Program-made: the position numbers and the translations under genes
From: Patiria miniata
Taxonomy: Eukaryota; Echinodermata; Asteroidea; Valvatida; Asterinidae
Assembly: GCF_015706575.1 (NCBI RefSeq)
Contig: NW_024037055.1
Span: 14,422,262-14,486,261 of the forward strand
Length of the DNA: 64,000 nucleotides
Reading direction: 5' to 3'
Notes under the pieces: model-generated
The model's input: only the letters and a program-made list of their open reading frames with translations
The model's database searches: none
Told to the model about the DNA's origin: nothing
In this document: one piece after another, positions 63,667 through 64,000 of the stretch
Position numbering within the stretch: the stretch's first letter is position 1
How the letters are laid out: every line of letters begins with the position of its first letter

Positions 63667-64000
63667 CGGGACTGAACACCACAACGTTTTAACTTAACTC
63701 TTTGACACAAACACCGTGTACTTTGTATTAAACATTAGCGACTTGATACCAAAACGTTTTGAGCTGAACTATTTGACACCAAAACTCGTCTACAATAGAC
63801 AATGTACTTTGTATTGAACATTCGGGACAAAGCACCAAAAACGATTTAGCTGAACTCTTTGACACCAAAACTTGTCTTCACCAAACAAGGTACTTTGTAT
63901 TGAATATTCGGGACAAAACACCAAAACGTTTTTGCTGAACTCTTTGACACCAAAACTTGTTTACACAGTGTACTTGTTTTGAACATTCGGGACTGAACAC
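63667..64000. repeat. Minisatellite, unit about 70-86 bp, continuing past the window
   Basis: CGGGAC(A/T)(A/G)A(A/G)CACCAAAACG landmarks at 63667, 63737, 63823, 63909 and 63988 give spacings of 70, 86, 86 and 79. Every unit contains GCTGAACTCTTTGACACCAA or a close variant and TACTTTGTATTGAACATT. Confidence 0.88.

Overview
This window looks like non-coding DNA from an animal genome, most likely a marine invertebrate deuterostome (cephalochordate, hemichordate or echinoderm-like). That placement is inference. It rests on spliced-gene architecture, AT-rich sequence with scattered CpG-rich patches, many miniature DNA transposons, tRNA-derived SINEs and decayed LINE fragments. Nothing bacterial, viral or organellar was seen: no operons, no CRISPR, no rRNA.

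The only convincing host protein-coding sequence is at the left edge. An open frame on the minus strand runs from an ATG at 889 out of the window at base 1 (296 codons, no stop). It encodes a cytosolic tail, one membrane helix and the start of a NIT (nitrate/nitrite-sensing) domain, as in animal NIT-domain receptor guanylate cyclases. The rest of the window lies upstream of this gene. Two possible 5' exons of other genes are suggested by sequence alone: 3870-3988 (ATGGCGGCG/YY1-like motif, good splice donor) and 49419-49758 (TATA-like box, ATG abutting a GTAAGT donor). Neither could be linked to downstream coding exons.

Nearly everything else that can be explained is repetitive. Many elements could be delimited by terminal inverted repeats and target-site duplications (TSDs). 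hAT-type elements with 8-bp or near-8-bp TSDs: 12241-12647, 18113-18418, 27317-28518, 28030-28327, 34014-34558, 38686-38869, 52230-52652, 59067-60088. TTAA-flanked elements: 17693-18436, 31169-31743, 37588-38063, 39642-40010, 41331-41739, 53832-54487, 57220-57680, 62071-62610. TA-flanked, mariner-like miniature elements: 15926-16375, 20397-21075, 21568-21937, 45270-45873, 60846-61494, plus several other TA families. A Harbinger-like element lies at 6822-7204 and a large foldback at 18948-19557. SINEs lie at 40830-41165, 42778-42864, 48511-48925 and 57993-58410. LINE pieces lie at 2645-3060, 9569-10245, 50262-50540 and 61755-62066. The right end is tandem repeat (62903-63610 and 63667-64000).

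The most interesting structure is a recurring design in which a non-autonomous transposon carries its own minisatellite just inside each end. Three hAT-type elements do this with three different motifs, all with perfect 8-bp TSDs. A second notable signal is a repeat family in which one copy has its repeated terminal motif changed from GGGAGAC to GGGCGAC at every position, as if the recognition sequence moved in concert. No new enzymatic or defence system was found.
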